DNA from: Camarhynchus parvulus
Taxonomy: Eukaryota; Chordata; Aves; Passeriformes; Thraupidae
Length of the DNA stretch: 64,000 nt
NCBI RefSeq assembly: GCF_901933205.1
Contig: NC_044574.1
Location: 16,725,733-16,789,732 of the forward strand
Direction of reading: 5' to 3'
Position numbers and translations under genes: made by a program. Each line of letters opens with the position of its first letter. The stretch's first letter is position 1. Positions 51,131-64,000 of this stretch are shown piece after piece. The notes below the pieces were generated by a model. That model was not told where the DNA came from, did no database searches, and saw only the letters and a program-made list of their open reading frames with translations.

Positions 51131-52225
51131 TTTTTCTTCTTTTTCTTATCAGGGAGAAAAAGGAGCTAGAGTTACTACAAAAGGAAAATTTAATCGAGGC
51201 TTTTTAAAAAACTGAGGTGAAAAAAGCCCTAATTTGAGGTATGTATAGCAGAGAAATAAGGAGGAATACCCTTGTGCCCTAGAAGCTGTGCAGTATGCAA
51301 GTAAGAAATGCTAGGTTCTCCAGACAATGAAGATTTAGGGTTGTGGATATTCTTTTATCAAGAGCGCGCCAGCGTTATACAGAACAGTTCCAAATCATAT
51401 TGCCAAGGATAAAAGAGAATGATGCCTTGCTGTGCACCATTCTAGTCTTTCTGAGAAGTCTGATATAACATGTGAATTTGTGCTTTCTTTGGCCAAGTGA
51501 TTCATTCCCCACAGGAGAGATAGCAAAGGCACCTTTTGCTACTGGAATTCTTCTACAACTTTTAATATTTTTTTCATATTCATTTTGTTTCAACAAATTG
51601 ATTCCTGTTTAATGATTCATTTATGGTAGTCACTTATCAGCAAAAACAATATTCTGGCAAGAGAAGCCTTGGATGGGTCTTCCTAGCATGTCAGGTGTTA
51701 CAATACATACATTGGTTTCATTCCAGCACTTGGCTTCCATCTGAGCACAATAGGAAGTAACCCTTCCAAATTTTCTTAAGCCAGTGATTTTTATTAATGA
51801 CAGAACTACAGAACTTCCTAATAGTGTTTCTGTAAATAGTCCAGCACCATTCAGTTTTGTTTCTTAGCAGTTACAGAAAACAATCATAGCTTATATAAAG
51901 ATCAAGGTGAGTAATGGATATAGCCAAAATCAACTATGCCCTGAACATGCTGCAATCAGTGTGAACACAACATAGAGATGATTTAACTGGGCTTATGGGC
52001 TTAACCATTACATGGAAGGATGAAAGAGGGAGAAAAGGAAGTGTTACATTAGAAAAAATTGCAAGATATTTACAGATGTAATTAAAAAAATATTATCGTT
52101 AACCCACAATCTGTCATTTTGAAAACGTGGGAGAATAAACATGTGACTAACTGGTAGAGAAGTAATACAGAAATAATGGAAAACAAAGTGTTCACTAATC
52201 TCTAGAATGACACTTTTTTCTCACA

Positions 52226-52315
52226 AAAACAAAACCAAACCAAACCAAAATACAAATCAAAACAACCACCCCAAACAAAAACCCACCAAAAAAAAAAATC
52301 AAACCCCAAACAAGT
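52226..52315. repeat. A/C-rich low-complexity tract
   Basis: Runs of AAACC- and AAAAC-type units and a stretch of about 11 A, almost without G or T. Seen directly. Confidence 0.85.
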
Positions 52316-55300
52316 TTACTGAATGTGTATAAAACGTATTTTCTTTTCAAAATATATTGTCAAAGAACAGGTTTTCATATATTGTCAATCTTTTATCCTC
52401 CTCAGATACTCTTCTCTTTATGCTTAAATGTTTCTAGCATTAAGAATCTCATTTCTTCCTCAATTCCTCATACAGCCATGAGTTTTAAGATAATATTTTA
52501 CAATTCGTCTTAAGAACTGTAGCTCCTGTGTCATTTTGATTGTTTCATTAAGCTGTGGGAAATGCAAGCATTTTTCTTTTTTCCCCCCTACAGATTCTAT
52601 TAATATTTCCTTTCGAAAAATCACAAAAAACCTTCCTGTGTTTGGAAGCTTCATTCTACTCAATGTTGTTTGGAGAGAACCAAATCTCCACTTAGTAATG
52701 GAGAGAATGTTAACTAATATATACACAAGGCGTGCTTTGCCCTTAGGCAGAACACACCCTTCATTCAAAGAATAGTTGTGAGACATAGCAAGTATATTTT
52801 GAGAAGAAGCCTTTGCAGTCCCCTATAAAAATCACTAGAATTGAAGTGTTCACAAAATGCTGTCTGTAAGCTGACAATGTCTGAGCTAATTCTATCAATT
52901 TTTGCTTTTGTGTCTCTTAGAAAAACTAATTTCTACCTGAAAATGGGCCACATAGATCATCTAAACCAAGAAAATGTGGAAAAACAAGGCAGTGCCACTA
53001 TGACTCCATTTTCCCATCTTCACCATTAATTTCATTTACCAGGTGAATATTTTAAGACTCTTGATTGTCTTTTATTACATGCTTATATTTAATCTCATGT
53101 AGGGGGGGAGTTGATATGTTTATGATTTTTAGCAATCAGAATTAATTAATTAGAATTTACTAGCCTTTACAATTATATATTTACAAGTACTTCCAATTAA
53201 ACACAGTTCTTATGGGTATTCTGCATCCCCATAAATGGAAAGGTTTATCTAGACTCGTCTCTGAATAGATGTGGCCTGCTTGGGATGTATTGTGCCTTAA
53301 AGCATGTATCATGGTGCTGTCTCTGATGCTGTCAGTTACTGACACGTCATTAAAGCACTGCTGTCACTTCCCAAAAACCTGGTCTTTAGGGCCTGTCTGA
53401 CTGTGTGTGTGTGCAAGAACAGTGGCTAGCACGTTGTGGGTGTCACTGGAATACAAATGACTGGGATTCTATTGTATGTAGCACTTCTTTTGCTCAGTAA
53501 CGCAAAATGTTGCATTTATCATTATGGATAAGGCTACAGATGTTCTCCGTAGTGAGTATTGCATGGTGGGGAGCCATGCTGAGGGAGTCTAGCAGCTACC
53601 TAACATCTTGTTTTCAGCTGATCATAAAGGACTTTCCAGGGTTACAGATAACACAGGACTCATTGTGCGAATGGCAAAATTGAGGCAAAGAAAGAAGAAG
53701 TCAGTGTCAGATGAAGTCAAAAGAGAGTTTCCTTCGTTAATGTAATGTTGGAAAGGGCTGGAGAAAAAATGGAAAGTTGTTTTAATTTAGATATTCTAAA
53801 AGATTCTATATTTCAGCATCAACTGTTATTAGGTCATCCCTACTAGCAAGCTGTATTAAATTTGCTATTTTTTTTGGTACAAATTATAGTGCATTATTTT
53901 TAACTGTATTGTAAGCATACTTTTTTATGTGTCAGATACATAAGACTCAAACTGACCCCTCATTTTCCTTGTGCAAATCTTGTTGTTCATTTTAGAAGAC
54001 AAAATGGAGAACAGGTATTTCTTATTCCTACAATAATTTTAATGTGAGGGATTTTCAGTATTTAGAAGTAATGAAAGAAATGTGTTCTTTACTGGTTTTT
54101 CCCTGTGTCGTAAATTTATCCTTTTTTGTTTATTATTTAGAGATTTTATATAAACACCACTATTTCTGTTGCTTTCTGCTATTTGTGACATGAATTTGCT
54201 ATCAATTTGGCTGCCCTCAGTTCAGTAAATGCAAACCTATGCCTCAATTAGGAGAGGTGTTTTCAATACATGCTTAGCTCAAAGCATGTGTAGGTGGTTT
54301 ATAGAATATAAAGTAGTGTGGCAGACATGGGGTTTATGTGTAGAGTTGCCTGCTGCCCTGGGAAAAAAACCCTCATTGCTAGTTTCTTCTTTCAAATTCC
54401 TTCTTTAAATATATTTCAGCACTTCTCAAATTATGAAATTATCAATTTAGTATATTCACAGATTAAAGTTGTGTCTGTGAGTACCTTTATAAGTTATTTC
54501 TAAAGAAATACCATATCTATAGTCTTTTGGTCCAGACATGAGGAATTTATATTTTGCAATATCATAAAAGTATGGCCATCTGATATAAATGAAAACAGAA
54601 ATATTGTGTTTCTACTTTTTTTTAAATTGTCTACGACTTGAACATTTTCAATGAACCCTCCTTATGTACATTATAACTTTATCTTTCCTTCTGAAATATT
54701 TTGTGCTCAAATATTTTCTTACTAGAAATATTGTCATTAAGTGTTCTTTTTAATCCACAATAGTCTGCTGCTTTATTCCTTGGAATGAATTAGTCTACCT
54801 GATATGAAATGTTATCTTATATACACCTGTTCATTCTTTGTATGGTGGCACTATTATGCAAATGATGTTGGATGACAGGGTGTGGGATGGAGAAGGAAAA
54901 TAAGTTGTTACTTATTTTGTCTATTGCTTTGAAAAAAAAGATAAGTCTGATTTTAATCATCATGTCTTAAAAATATATTACTCTGCCTGGGTTACCATTG
55001 ATGTCCTATTCCAAAGCCTATTAGAATCCTGTAAGAACCTGTGCAGTAACTTTAATTGCTATTGATTAAACCTCAGGTAGACAGTGTTTTACAGAACTAT
55101 TTATGTTTGTTATTCTGAAAACATATTCCTTGTTTTACTCTCCCCAAACTGTTTATTACCTTAGAAATAGCATGTGATTGGCACATTTAAAATTGCCATT
55201 TGAATTGCCCTTTTGTACAGTTATAGGCCACAGAGAAATGTGTCTATTATTGACATGTATGTTGCTCTGCGCCAGCATATTTTGGATATTTTTACATGAA

Positions 55301-56878
55301 TTCCTGTAAATCACCATGTCTCCTTTCACGTGCAATATTCAGCAAATGGAAAAAATAATCTTGAAGTAAACAGTAACCTCCAGACTGCACATGAGAATAA
55401 TCAAATGGTGTCTACATGAACATGTGCAGAAACAAACATGCAATATCTCGCAGGTTGGAGCTCTTATTTGGGTTCAAGTTTACATAACTTGAGGTATTTA
55501 CAAGCATAAAAATGGAGCTCTGCCAATCATCTCTGTGATGAGCTGCTGGACAACTTTGTGATCTAGAAGCTCATGATACCATTTGGTCATTTCATCATTT
55601 CTCTGTGAGCATTTATTTCTGAGACAAATTCTAATGTTTCAGATTTCTTGCCATCGTTGAACAAAATACTGTTTCTGATAATTAACACTACTTTTCTACT
55701 TTAACACTACTTTAAAATACTTTTTCTTCCTTTATTCCAAATTCACATTGTTTTACCATAGTAGAACACTTGACTTGGCTGAAAGATAGTGAGTTTTTCT
55801 GCGTACATTAAATCCTTACTTTAGAGTCCAAGCCCTAAAACATGGTTATGTTAGCAGAAAAGAGATGGTAATCTACCTATGTGAACCAGGACTGTATTTA
55901 ACTTTTGGAAGGGTCCAAGACATTTGGTATCTTAAATAGTAACATTAATAAGGACAAGAAATCAAGTCTGAGATAATTTGGGAGAATTTTATGTTACAAA
56001 GCTTGTTTATTCCTTGTCTATTTGTCTCGCTTTTAATGAAAGGAAGCGGCTTTGCAAGCAGAAGGATACATTAAACAATTCCCATAGATTCTAAAGACTC
56101 TCCCAAACAGTCCAAGGCAATTTTTCTGCAGAATATGTAGCACGTTCTATATCCTTGCTGATGAGCTGTGAAATGAAAATTGTGACCTAAATGTGGTCTT
56201 TCTGAAATGCATTTTGAAAAAGAAATAACTGCATCATTGTGTTAGTTGTCCTCTGCACCAAAACTCATGTTGGCACTGGCATTATTTTGACATCACAAGT
56301 GCCGAAGACTTTTGTTATCCGAGCTTGCCCTTGTCTATATATCCTACTCTGAAGGTTCATGCCTTGCCCTTTGCCTTGTGAAAATGCAACTGCCCACAGT
56401 CCCTTGTTGAGGACCAAATCCACAGATGAGTTCAAACACCTTATTTAACATTTTTTGTGGTTTGGATTTTAAAGCATCATCTGTTTTCCCATTACTAAGA
56501 ATAGCATTATTTTTGCCAGCAGCATGACCACAATGACTTTTACACTAATTCCTGTTTAAGTCTCGTTGCTGTTTAAGCACTTTGCTGATGCTATTTAGTA
56601 GTTACAGATCCCTGTTTTCTAAAATGTTCCAGGAGTGCAATGGGTCATATCTCTAAACAAAATGCACAAAAAGGAATCTGCATGAGTTATGTATACTATA
56701 CTGCTCTGTGTACCTCACTAAGTGTTTTTAATTTATAAAACAATTATATATGGAATTGTGCATCTAAATCTCAAGTATTATAGCTTAAATCAAAAGAAAA
56801 AAATTTCTGAGAGGACAAAACAGTCAGACAACCCATGTCCCAAAATAAATGACCCAGAAACAACTCCAAAACCACCAA

Positions 56879-56922
56879 TGCAGCAGCATCTGGAAACCTG
56901 TGAAGAGCCAGATGCTGCTGCA
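56879..56922. repeat. perfect hairpin, 15-bp stem, 14-nt loop
   Basis: TGCAGCAGCATCTGG at 56879-56893 and its exact reverse complement at 56908-56922, separated by 14 bases. The stem is much more GC-rich than the surrounding DNA. Seen directly. Pairing does not extend outward, so it is shorter than a typical microRNA precursor stem. Function unknown. Confidence 0.95.
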
Positions 56923-59432
56923 AAAATATCTTCCACAGTTTGACATTTGGTGCTGTGACTGACATCCAAACTACTGTTGTAAATATAAGGGAACTTACCA
57001 CCAGTCTACTGCTAGTCCTCTTTTAGAAGAGAAAAACACTATATAACATGATTTAAGTCTTCCAAGTAGTTCATGAGTAGAGGAATTACAGGCAAAATGA
57101 ACATCTGTAAACAAAAAAACCAATAATTAAAGCATCTTGCTGCGTACTTCAGCATTTTCAGTCATTTTAACATAGATGAACTCCCACAGAAACTCCAGAT
57201 CTGACCCTAAGACTTGGCATTAATGCTTAGGTTTTCTCTAAAGTGCTATAACAGCATTTAAACTACACTTGTCAAATTTCAGAAGACCTTGGAAAATGGA
57301 CATTGTTTATAGTTATATATTTACTGAACCTGAAAATTTACTTACAGATAAAGTCACTGATTAAAAAAGACTTTTTTCTCAGCTGACAATATCTGTATCA
57401 CTAGTAATAATTTTTAAATGATCGTTCTAATTTCACTTTGTTCCCTTGGAAATACTTGTTTTCCCTTACCCAGAAGCAGATCTCTTTGTGAGGCCTTCTG
57501 TCTGATCTACTTTAATTTTACTCATTCTCCTTTCTCATTTTTTATGAGTTTTTTGTTCTATTATAGTCACCAAAACTACTCATCAAGCACAGAAGAAAGA
57601 GACTGACCTTGTTCATATATTGCAAGCAGGGGTTTAGGTAGAAGAGGAGCAGAGTAGGATGAGAAAAAGCAGGCTAAGATGAGTAGGATGAGATAAGCAA
57701 GTTAACAGCTGATGTTTTTCTATTAAAAAAAAGCAATGAGCATGTATACAGGAACATTGAGCCAATCTTTCCTGAACTAATTTGAACTAAGATTTAAAAT
57801 TAATTTATAATTTTCTTCTTGTTTACAAAATTGCCATGAGCTAAGTAGCCTTGGAAGCCCCTGTGTTTGCTCCATCATCCAACAACAACTCTGAAATAAC
57901 AAAAATGGTTTAGAAAAAAAATTACAAGTAATTAAGTTCTGCCCTTGCTCCTGGCAAAAATGTTGCAAACACGCAGTTCCTGTGGCTCAGCCAAATTGCT
58001 GTAACTGGTTAAGTTACAACAAATTCCACAAAGGTGTGAGCACCTCGGCTAGGTGGTGTGTGCTGTACAGACACTCACAAGGAGAGGAAAGTCAGGCCAA
58101 TCCTTACTGCAGGCGTATCAGGAAATCACATTGGCAGATGATTTACTTTCTCTTAATTCCCAGTTCCTTTAAACCATTTTAGCCTTGAGCACATGCTCAA
58201 CATATTCTGAGTGATGTCCTGAATAGTTAGGGGCCACTTGTTATTTCAGCAAGAGGAGGACTGGCAACTTACTGTATTTCTAGGTAGCAAGGGCTATACT
58301 GAGGCTGAGGCTTACTTCATCAAGCTCAATTGTCTTGCTGTTACTTCGTATTTTCCCCATCTGTTAGTAGCCACCTGTTATATCTCATGCTGATTCCTGA
58401 TTAGGGCTTCTTCACACCACTGAAATAAAAAATAAATGGCAGTCAAAATAAGAGCAATGAGTTTTTTAGAATGCAATGAATAAGTGCATTATGCCTGCAT
58501 TCATTTTCTGAATCAAAAACTGAACAGAACCAAACCAAACCACAGATTTGAGAGACTTTTTGATTTTCTCCCCCCAGAACAAGAGGTGTTGACTGCCTTA
58601 CATATTTATTCCTCAGAGCTGATTGTGCTTGGTAAAAATGATGCTAAGATCTTAAAAACTGGCTAATGATCTTTGGTTTCCCAGTTGAGATCTTTTAGAG
58701 AGACTTAAGTGTGCTTTGGAAGAGAAGAAAAACAACCCTATAAAAATCTGAAATCACTAACCTTGTTTTGGATAATCTTGGTCAAAGAAAACAGCCAAAG
58801 TAGCAAAAGTCTTAATTAAATGGTTTGGTTTTTAAGCAAAACTCAAATGTTTTCACTGATGAAATGAAAAACAAAATGTTTTCAAACATTCCTGGGATGC
58901 TAAGATATGAGGAAAAAAAAATGGAACTGACCTCATAAACCCAGTTTATGTGGTTGCTTTAATCCAGGGATTGAAACCAAAAAAATTACCCGCCTCTGCA
59001 CTTTCTACAATGTGCTGTGACTTAAATGCATAGTTGAGATATGTTTCCCAACCAAATTCTCAGAAAAAATGCAACAGTGCCAAGAACAACTCCCCATCTC
59101 CTGCCTGAACCACAGAAACATTAGAAGTTTTACTCTGCTTTATTGCTTACATTTTTGGCATTTTCCTTTTTTGTTAAAAATTAAGTTTGTTTATTATTTG
59201 ACTGTACACTCATTTTTGCTTTATTTTTTTTTTTAATTTTCTTATGACTGAAGTAAACACACCGAAACAGAACCACAATGAACATTTTTATAAGTACTGT
59301 AAATGCACCCTGTGATTCTTTCCTATCTGTAATTTGGAAAACTCCAAGTGGTAGTAAAGAAAGAATGCCCAGGCTGAAAATATAATGGAAATTGGATTAC
59401 TTCAAATTCACTAGTACAATGCCCAGCACGGG

Positions 59433-59468
59433 TAACCTGGAGATGAAAACTAACCTGGAGGTGAAAAC
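59433..59468. repeat. 18-bp tandem duplication
   Basis: Two adjacent 18-base units beginning TAACCTGGAG, differing at one base (A/G). They fall in an open frame, but no protein family is recognised. Seen directly. Confidence 0.93.
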
Positions 59469-62400
59469 AGTGGTAACTGAGGCTGCTATTATGGGAACAT
59501 GCAGAATGGTTCAAGGCCCAGGGAAAAGGGGATATTTTGGCCAGTGTGGTGCAGATTCAATTTTAGAATTTTAAAATTCTGTAATGATCACTTGAAGGGC
59601 ATGAATCATCTGTCTGAACAGATGTTCAGCAGCCACCTACTAGGGAACGGGTCTCCTTCCCTGAGACTCAGCACTCCACATCTGCTCCAGTTGTTTGTCC
59701 CCACCTGGTAGCTTTCATAGCACTTTGGGTATTCCCATTACACATCTTTGCGCATAAACTTCCCTGCCACCAGCATCTGGAATGTTCAAATGCACTGGCT
59801 CAGAGTGTGGCTTGGAAAAGGTTTTGCTTTGTTGAATTGGAAGCTTTAACCATGGCAACTGACTGCAAGTACCAGGCCAGGTTTTTTCTCCCAGTTGTAC
59901 TGCAGTCTTTGCTTGCTTAGGCAGAATGCAAAGTGCATGCACGGACCCACTGATTACTTCCTAGTCACTGCATCTAAAACCTGAAATTTGCTATGACAGC
60001 AAATCTATTGCACCTAGCAGTAAAAACCTTGCCATCCCAGGCACATTTCATCTAAATAGTATGATTAAAGTCTTCATTCCACCTTAATGTGGAGGAAAAA
60101 GCATATAGCTTTTGTTGTTGAGCACGGAGTCATAATACTAATATGTAATGGAAAAGCCAAGACTTGTTTATCATCCTATTCCCAGCTGCCTATATAAAGT
60201 GCACACAACATCATCATACTTATAATTTATGTACTCCCATTTATCTTCAAGAGAGCTACAGCTTAGAAAAGTTATTGCTCTCCCTATATATTCCTGCTGG
60301 ACTGCAATCCAAGGCATTTATCTCAATATCATTTTGCAAATTCAGGTTCAAACAGGTAAATAATACCCATCTCTCACATTGCCTCCACTTGTCTTATTAT
60401 CTTTTCTAGTATCTTACTTTATCAAGAAACCTACTGCTACATAGAATGGGTGAAACTGCTACATAGAGAGATGGATAAAGAAATTTAATCAGTGCTCCTT
60501 CATTCATAATATTCATCTGCAAATTAGAACAGTCAGACAAAAGTTGAACTTAGCCAAACCAATCTGGCTTGAAAACCAGCCTGGCAATACTGTGGGAACA
60601 AATGTATTTTGCAGTACTCTGACACAATCCCTGCCAAAATCTTGTAGTTCATGAAAAATGAAAAGAAAAATAAAACAAAACAAACCCAACCAAATATCTT
60701 GAATGTGAGGAAATGTTCAAGTAATTTTTTATTATATCCAGATGGGATTGCTATTCCCTGGTCACTGTCAGTGAACAATAAAAACACAGGGTAACTAGAC
60801 GAGTGTAAATGAAAATCCTTGTATTTGGGGAGCCAGATTTTCAATTCCTCATAGAGAATCAGCTGAGTTTCATTGAAAAAAAACCCTGTAAAATCTGATC
60901 TTCCTTTAGGGTCCTGAGTATGACTACTAGAACTTGCATGTACTGAAGGTCAAACTGGGCTGTGAGGTCCTGTTTGCCCATCCCCATGCAGTAAATTTAG
61001 ACCATGCAGCTGCTTTCTGGGAAGACATCCCAACTACCTGCCATTCATCCCTCTAGTAGGATCTTGTATTTAGCTGTGACCAAATGTTTTCATTCTTCTT
61101 CTCCTTTTGTGTTTCTGAATTTGTTGGTTTATTTGTCCCCCAGGATGTTCACAGATTTTCCATTCTGTGGATGGGTGGCATGAAAAGACTCAACAAGACC
61201 AGGTATTCGACAATATCTTGTCACATGGGTTCATGAACCCCTTTCCCTATCCACCAGTTTTACTAATCTACTTATTGAAAAATTCAGCATTCATTAAAGC
61301 AGTCGAGAATATAATTCAAGTATGTAGAAAAGAGAGCAGTCTGAGACATTCCAATCACCTGAGGCTAATACATCAGAATGATTTTGCAATTGGCTCTAGT
61401 CTAGCTGGTATCTTTGGAGAAAAAAAACAACCTCAATGACAAACAGATCATGTTTCCTGAGAATGTTACTAACGATTAACACAGAATTCAAACCCCTCAA
61501 CTGCACTTATACACTGCAAGTTAGTACAATACAGGAATCAATAAAATAATATCAAATAAGAAATAACAAAAAATTCCAGAAGGTTGAGTGGTGAGGAGCA
61601 GAATGAGAAAAAGGACAGGTGAAAGTCAGTAGGAATCTAAGTTACAGCAGGTAGAATACAAGCCTTTAAAAAATGAATGAAAAAATCCAGAAAGGTACCA
61701 AGAGATAGCTTTACAACATTTTAATATTCTATAGAAGGCCTCAGAGATAATGGGGTCATATGCAGGATGGTACGCTTAAGGGATGTGGGGACCTTGTTAA
61801 GCAACGAGGTTATTTTTTTATGTCAGCCTTCAGTAAAAGGTGATGAGCCATTAGCAAATCCTTGAGAAAGTTTTTTGCAAATATTTAGAGTGAGACTTTG
61901 CCAGACATGAGAAGATGGGCATGGGAACAGTACACTTACAACTGTTTTGTTAAATAGGTTGATGCTTCAGGGATGATGAGAACAAGGCTGACTCTGAATT
62001 CTTCCTGCCTTATTTTACATTGTGAATATCAGCAAGAGTCTGTGTATTCCACGCTGTCATGCATATATTGTTATAGCTTCTCTGTGGTATGGATATCTCT
62101 GACTAAGAATGTTTCCAGATAACATTTTTCAGGTCACCTTTTTTGTCTGATCATATAAATTCCTGAGCATTTCTTTCTATTAAATATTCCTGATGTGTCA
62201 CTTATCCTTTTGAAATAAAAATAGAAACAGAGAATGCCTGAATTCTGGTAAATTAATTGCCCATTACTGCCTTTTATTTTTCAAAGATTTTCTGGGTTTG
62301 GGTTGGGTTTTGGTTTCCAGAATTTGCATTTGCATGAACATGGTAGTTTAGGTCCTAGAGGTTCAGTGATTTAATAACTGAGCCCTCTATGGGCAGTTAA

Positions 62401-63083
62401 ATTAGCCTTAATCTTGCCATGTGAAGACACTACTTCACCCTCAGCATCCTTACTACTTGTTGTCATTTTTGGGGTCTTCACATTTTTTCCTTCTCACATA
62501 CTCTTTGTGTACTGTGCTAAGATGATACTCAACAGTTCACACACACACTTCCTTTCCCAGTCTGAGTAATGTCTTTTGGGGTTGGTTGTCATGCTGGATC
62601 AGTATTAGAAATAATTGTGTTAACAAAGTCATTTATACCAGAATTTAAACATAAAAAGACAGGAATAAAAAACATGTAACACAAAGAGGCATGTAGGTAC
62701 ATTTGTCAAATATATCTGCATTGCACCATTCACTCAAGAGTTGTCTTAATTTAATTCTGCAAGCTGCAGCACTGAATGGAAAGCCTTAACCTCACACACC
62801 TCTTGGTACTCCTTCCCTACCTTCTTGGATATTTTTATGCTGTGCACTCTCTTTAGGAAAGGAAATTTATAGTGAGTGACTTTGCTGTTACACATTAACA
62901 GAAACGTAATATAAATGAATGATATTGCTAAAACAACATGCAGTGAGTTATTGCAATAAGTCACCACTCCTTAATATCCATCTGAAAGTCCTGAGCCTTG
63001 CTATGCTCTCAAAATTCTCTGATCAAGTGATGTGTCAGAAGGTGAGAATCCCACTTCAATGCACAAACCTCTGAAAAATTGAT

Positions 63084-63147
63084 GAATAGAATAGAATAGA
63101 ATAGAATAGAATAGAATAGAATAGAATAGAATAGAATAGAATAGAAT
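63084..63147. repeat. (GAATA)n pentanucleotide microsatellite
   Basis: About 13 uninterrupted copies of GAATA over 64 bases. Seen directly. Perfect copies suggest a young, length-variable locus. Confidence 0.98.
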
Positions 63148-64000
63148 TCACTGATTAGCTTCATTTATAGTGAAGTAATAATTAAGGAATTCTTTTTCTT
63201 CAATAGTACTCTTACAGAACAATAAGAAATGTATAAAACCTACCAAAAAAAATACTTCTTTCCAATGAGCTCTTTTGAGGAAATAACAATTACGGTAGAT
63301 ATTTAGACTAAGTAGTTATGGTGTGTTGAGATATGTTAAATTCTCTTTGTAAAAATCACTCAGAGACCTGTTTCTAGCTCATTTTCACAAAAAAGAGACA
63401 TACACTGTAGCTGTGCATTAAAAGCATTGACGTATGTGAAGAATGTGGCATTATACTGCCAATTATCAATGTAAAAAGATATAAGGGAACCAATTGAGCA
63501 GCAATAAGGACAAGATTGTATGTAATTAAGTATGTCTATGCAAGAATTTGAAATTATGAAGCAGCAAAAATCATAGCTGAATAGCAATATTTAGCAGAAG
63601 AAGGACTGAAAAATTCAGAGTATTTTGATAAATTAATTGGAGTAATTACAGAGGATCAAATTAACCTCATCACTGTTCATTAGAAGGACACAATGAGCTG
63701 CACTGATGTGAATAAAGCCTAAGTTAAGTTAAATTTCACTACATTTGAAATTAGCAAAGTAAAACGTTTTTATAAACAGTGAGGTGAGATATTGTATTAA
63801 TAAACTGACTCAGAGAAAAATAGAACGAAGAAGGAAAAAGGGAAAAAAATCAAATTAATGGGAAATTTGAAAATAACAATCTTAAGTTATCCTGAAAAAA
63901 TAACTTAGAAAGAACAATACATATATTAATTAAACATATTAGATTTGTTAAAAGAGTGTCATGTGAAGAAACATTTATCAAGAATAATAAACTAATAAAG
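63148..64000. other. unique AT-rich non-coding DNA
   Basis: No gene or repeat recognised up to the window end. A minus-strand open frame at 63360-63587 has no recognisable family. Confidence 0.5.

Larger units (their letters stand above)
51131..63083. other. long unique stretch without recognised genes
   Basis: About 12 kb. It contains an A/C-rich tract at 52226-52315, a possible but weak MIR-like trace near 53660-53720, a perfect hairpin at 56879-56922 and an 18-bp tandem duplication at 59433-59468. Open frames at 56722-56943, 57982-58182, 59392-59574 and 61167-61439 match no family I know and lack splice or composition support. Confidence 0.5.

Noticed and set aside
52935..52975. CACATAGATCATCTAAACC resembling an old LINE terminus
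   Set aside because: A single short similarity with no flanking support.
53655..53740. Possible third MIR-like core (GGCAAAATTGAGGCAAAGAA)
   Set aside because: Only one short block resembles MIR; not enough colinear similarity.
61167..61439. 90-codon plus-strand open frame
   Set aside because: No recognised family, and no splice-site or composition support.
1..64000. CRISPR arrays, operons, phage or bacterial mobile elements
   Set aside because: No regularly spaced repeats, and the sequence is clearly vertebrate nuclear DNA.

Overview
The window looks like a bird nuclear genome, probably a passerine. It is AT-rich by eye, has no bacterial-style coding density, and carries several CR1 retrotransposon copies, one ending in the avian CR1 tail (ATTCTATG repeats). 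It also holds a nuclear insertion of bird-type mitochondrial DNA (end of ND4 plus the start of tRNA-His) and much older amniote repeats (ancient CR1/L3-like LINEs and MIR-like SINEs). All family assignments are from recalled consensus patterns, not from a database search.

I found no convincing intact protein-coding gene, rRNA, complete tRNA, CRISPR array or operon. The longest open frames (60-141 codons) are what AT-rich non-coding DNA gives by chance, or they lie inside repeats. The best reading is a gene desert or the interior of a very large intron; the locus cannot be named from the sequence.

Layout. 1-6.3 kb: unique DNA with a possible p21-activated-kinase (PAK)-like exon remnant at 1385-1456 and an old LINE relic near 4.7 kb. 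6.3-8.8 kb: the mitochondrial insertion, an AT/TTTA microsatellite, a degraded CR1 and a well-preserved ancient LINE tail. 10.3-18.8 kb: three more ancient LINE relics and one CR1 3' end. 18.8-27 kb: unique AT-rich DNA with palindromes. 27.0-28.05 kb: two CR1 copies in opposite orientation. 31.7-32.8 kb: a CR1 followed by a stretch resembling a DIRS-type reverse transcriptase. 34.2-37.1 kb: two MIR-like SINE relics. 46.1 kb: a CR1 tail. 50.5-51.1 kb: a broken CR1 reverse-transcriptase segment. 51.1-64 kb: unique DNA with a 15-bp perfect-stem hairpin and a (GAATA)n microsatellite.

No genes act together here. The content records insertion and decay: ancient amniote repeats, then bird CR1 copies, a mitochondrial insertion that still reads open in its ND4 frame, and microsatellites. 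I see no novel functional system. The items most worth checking are the DIRS-like fragment, the PAK-like fragment with a strong splice donor, the mitochondrial insertion, and the perfect hairpin at 56.9 kb.
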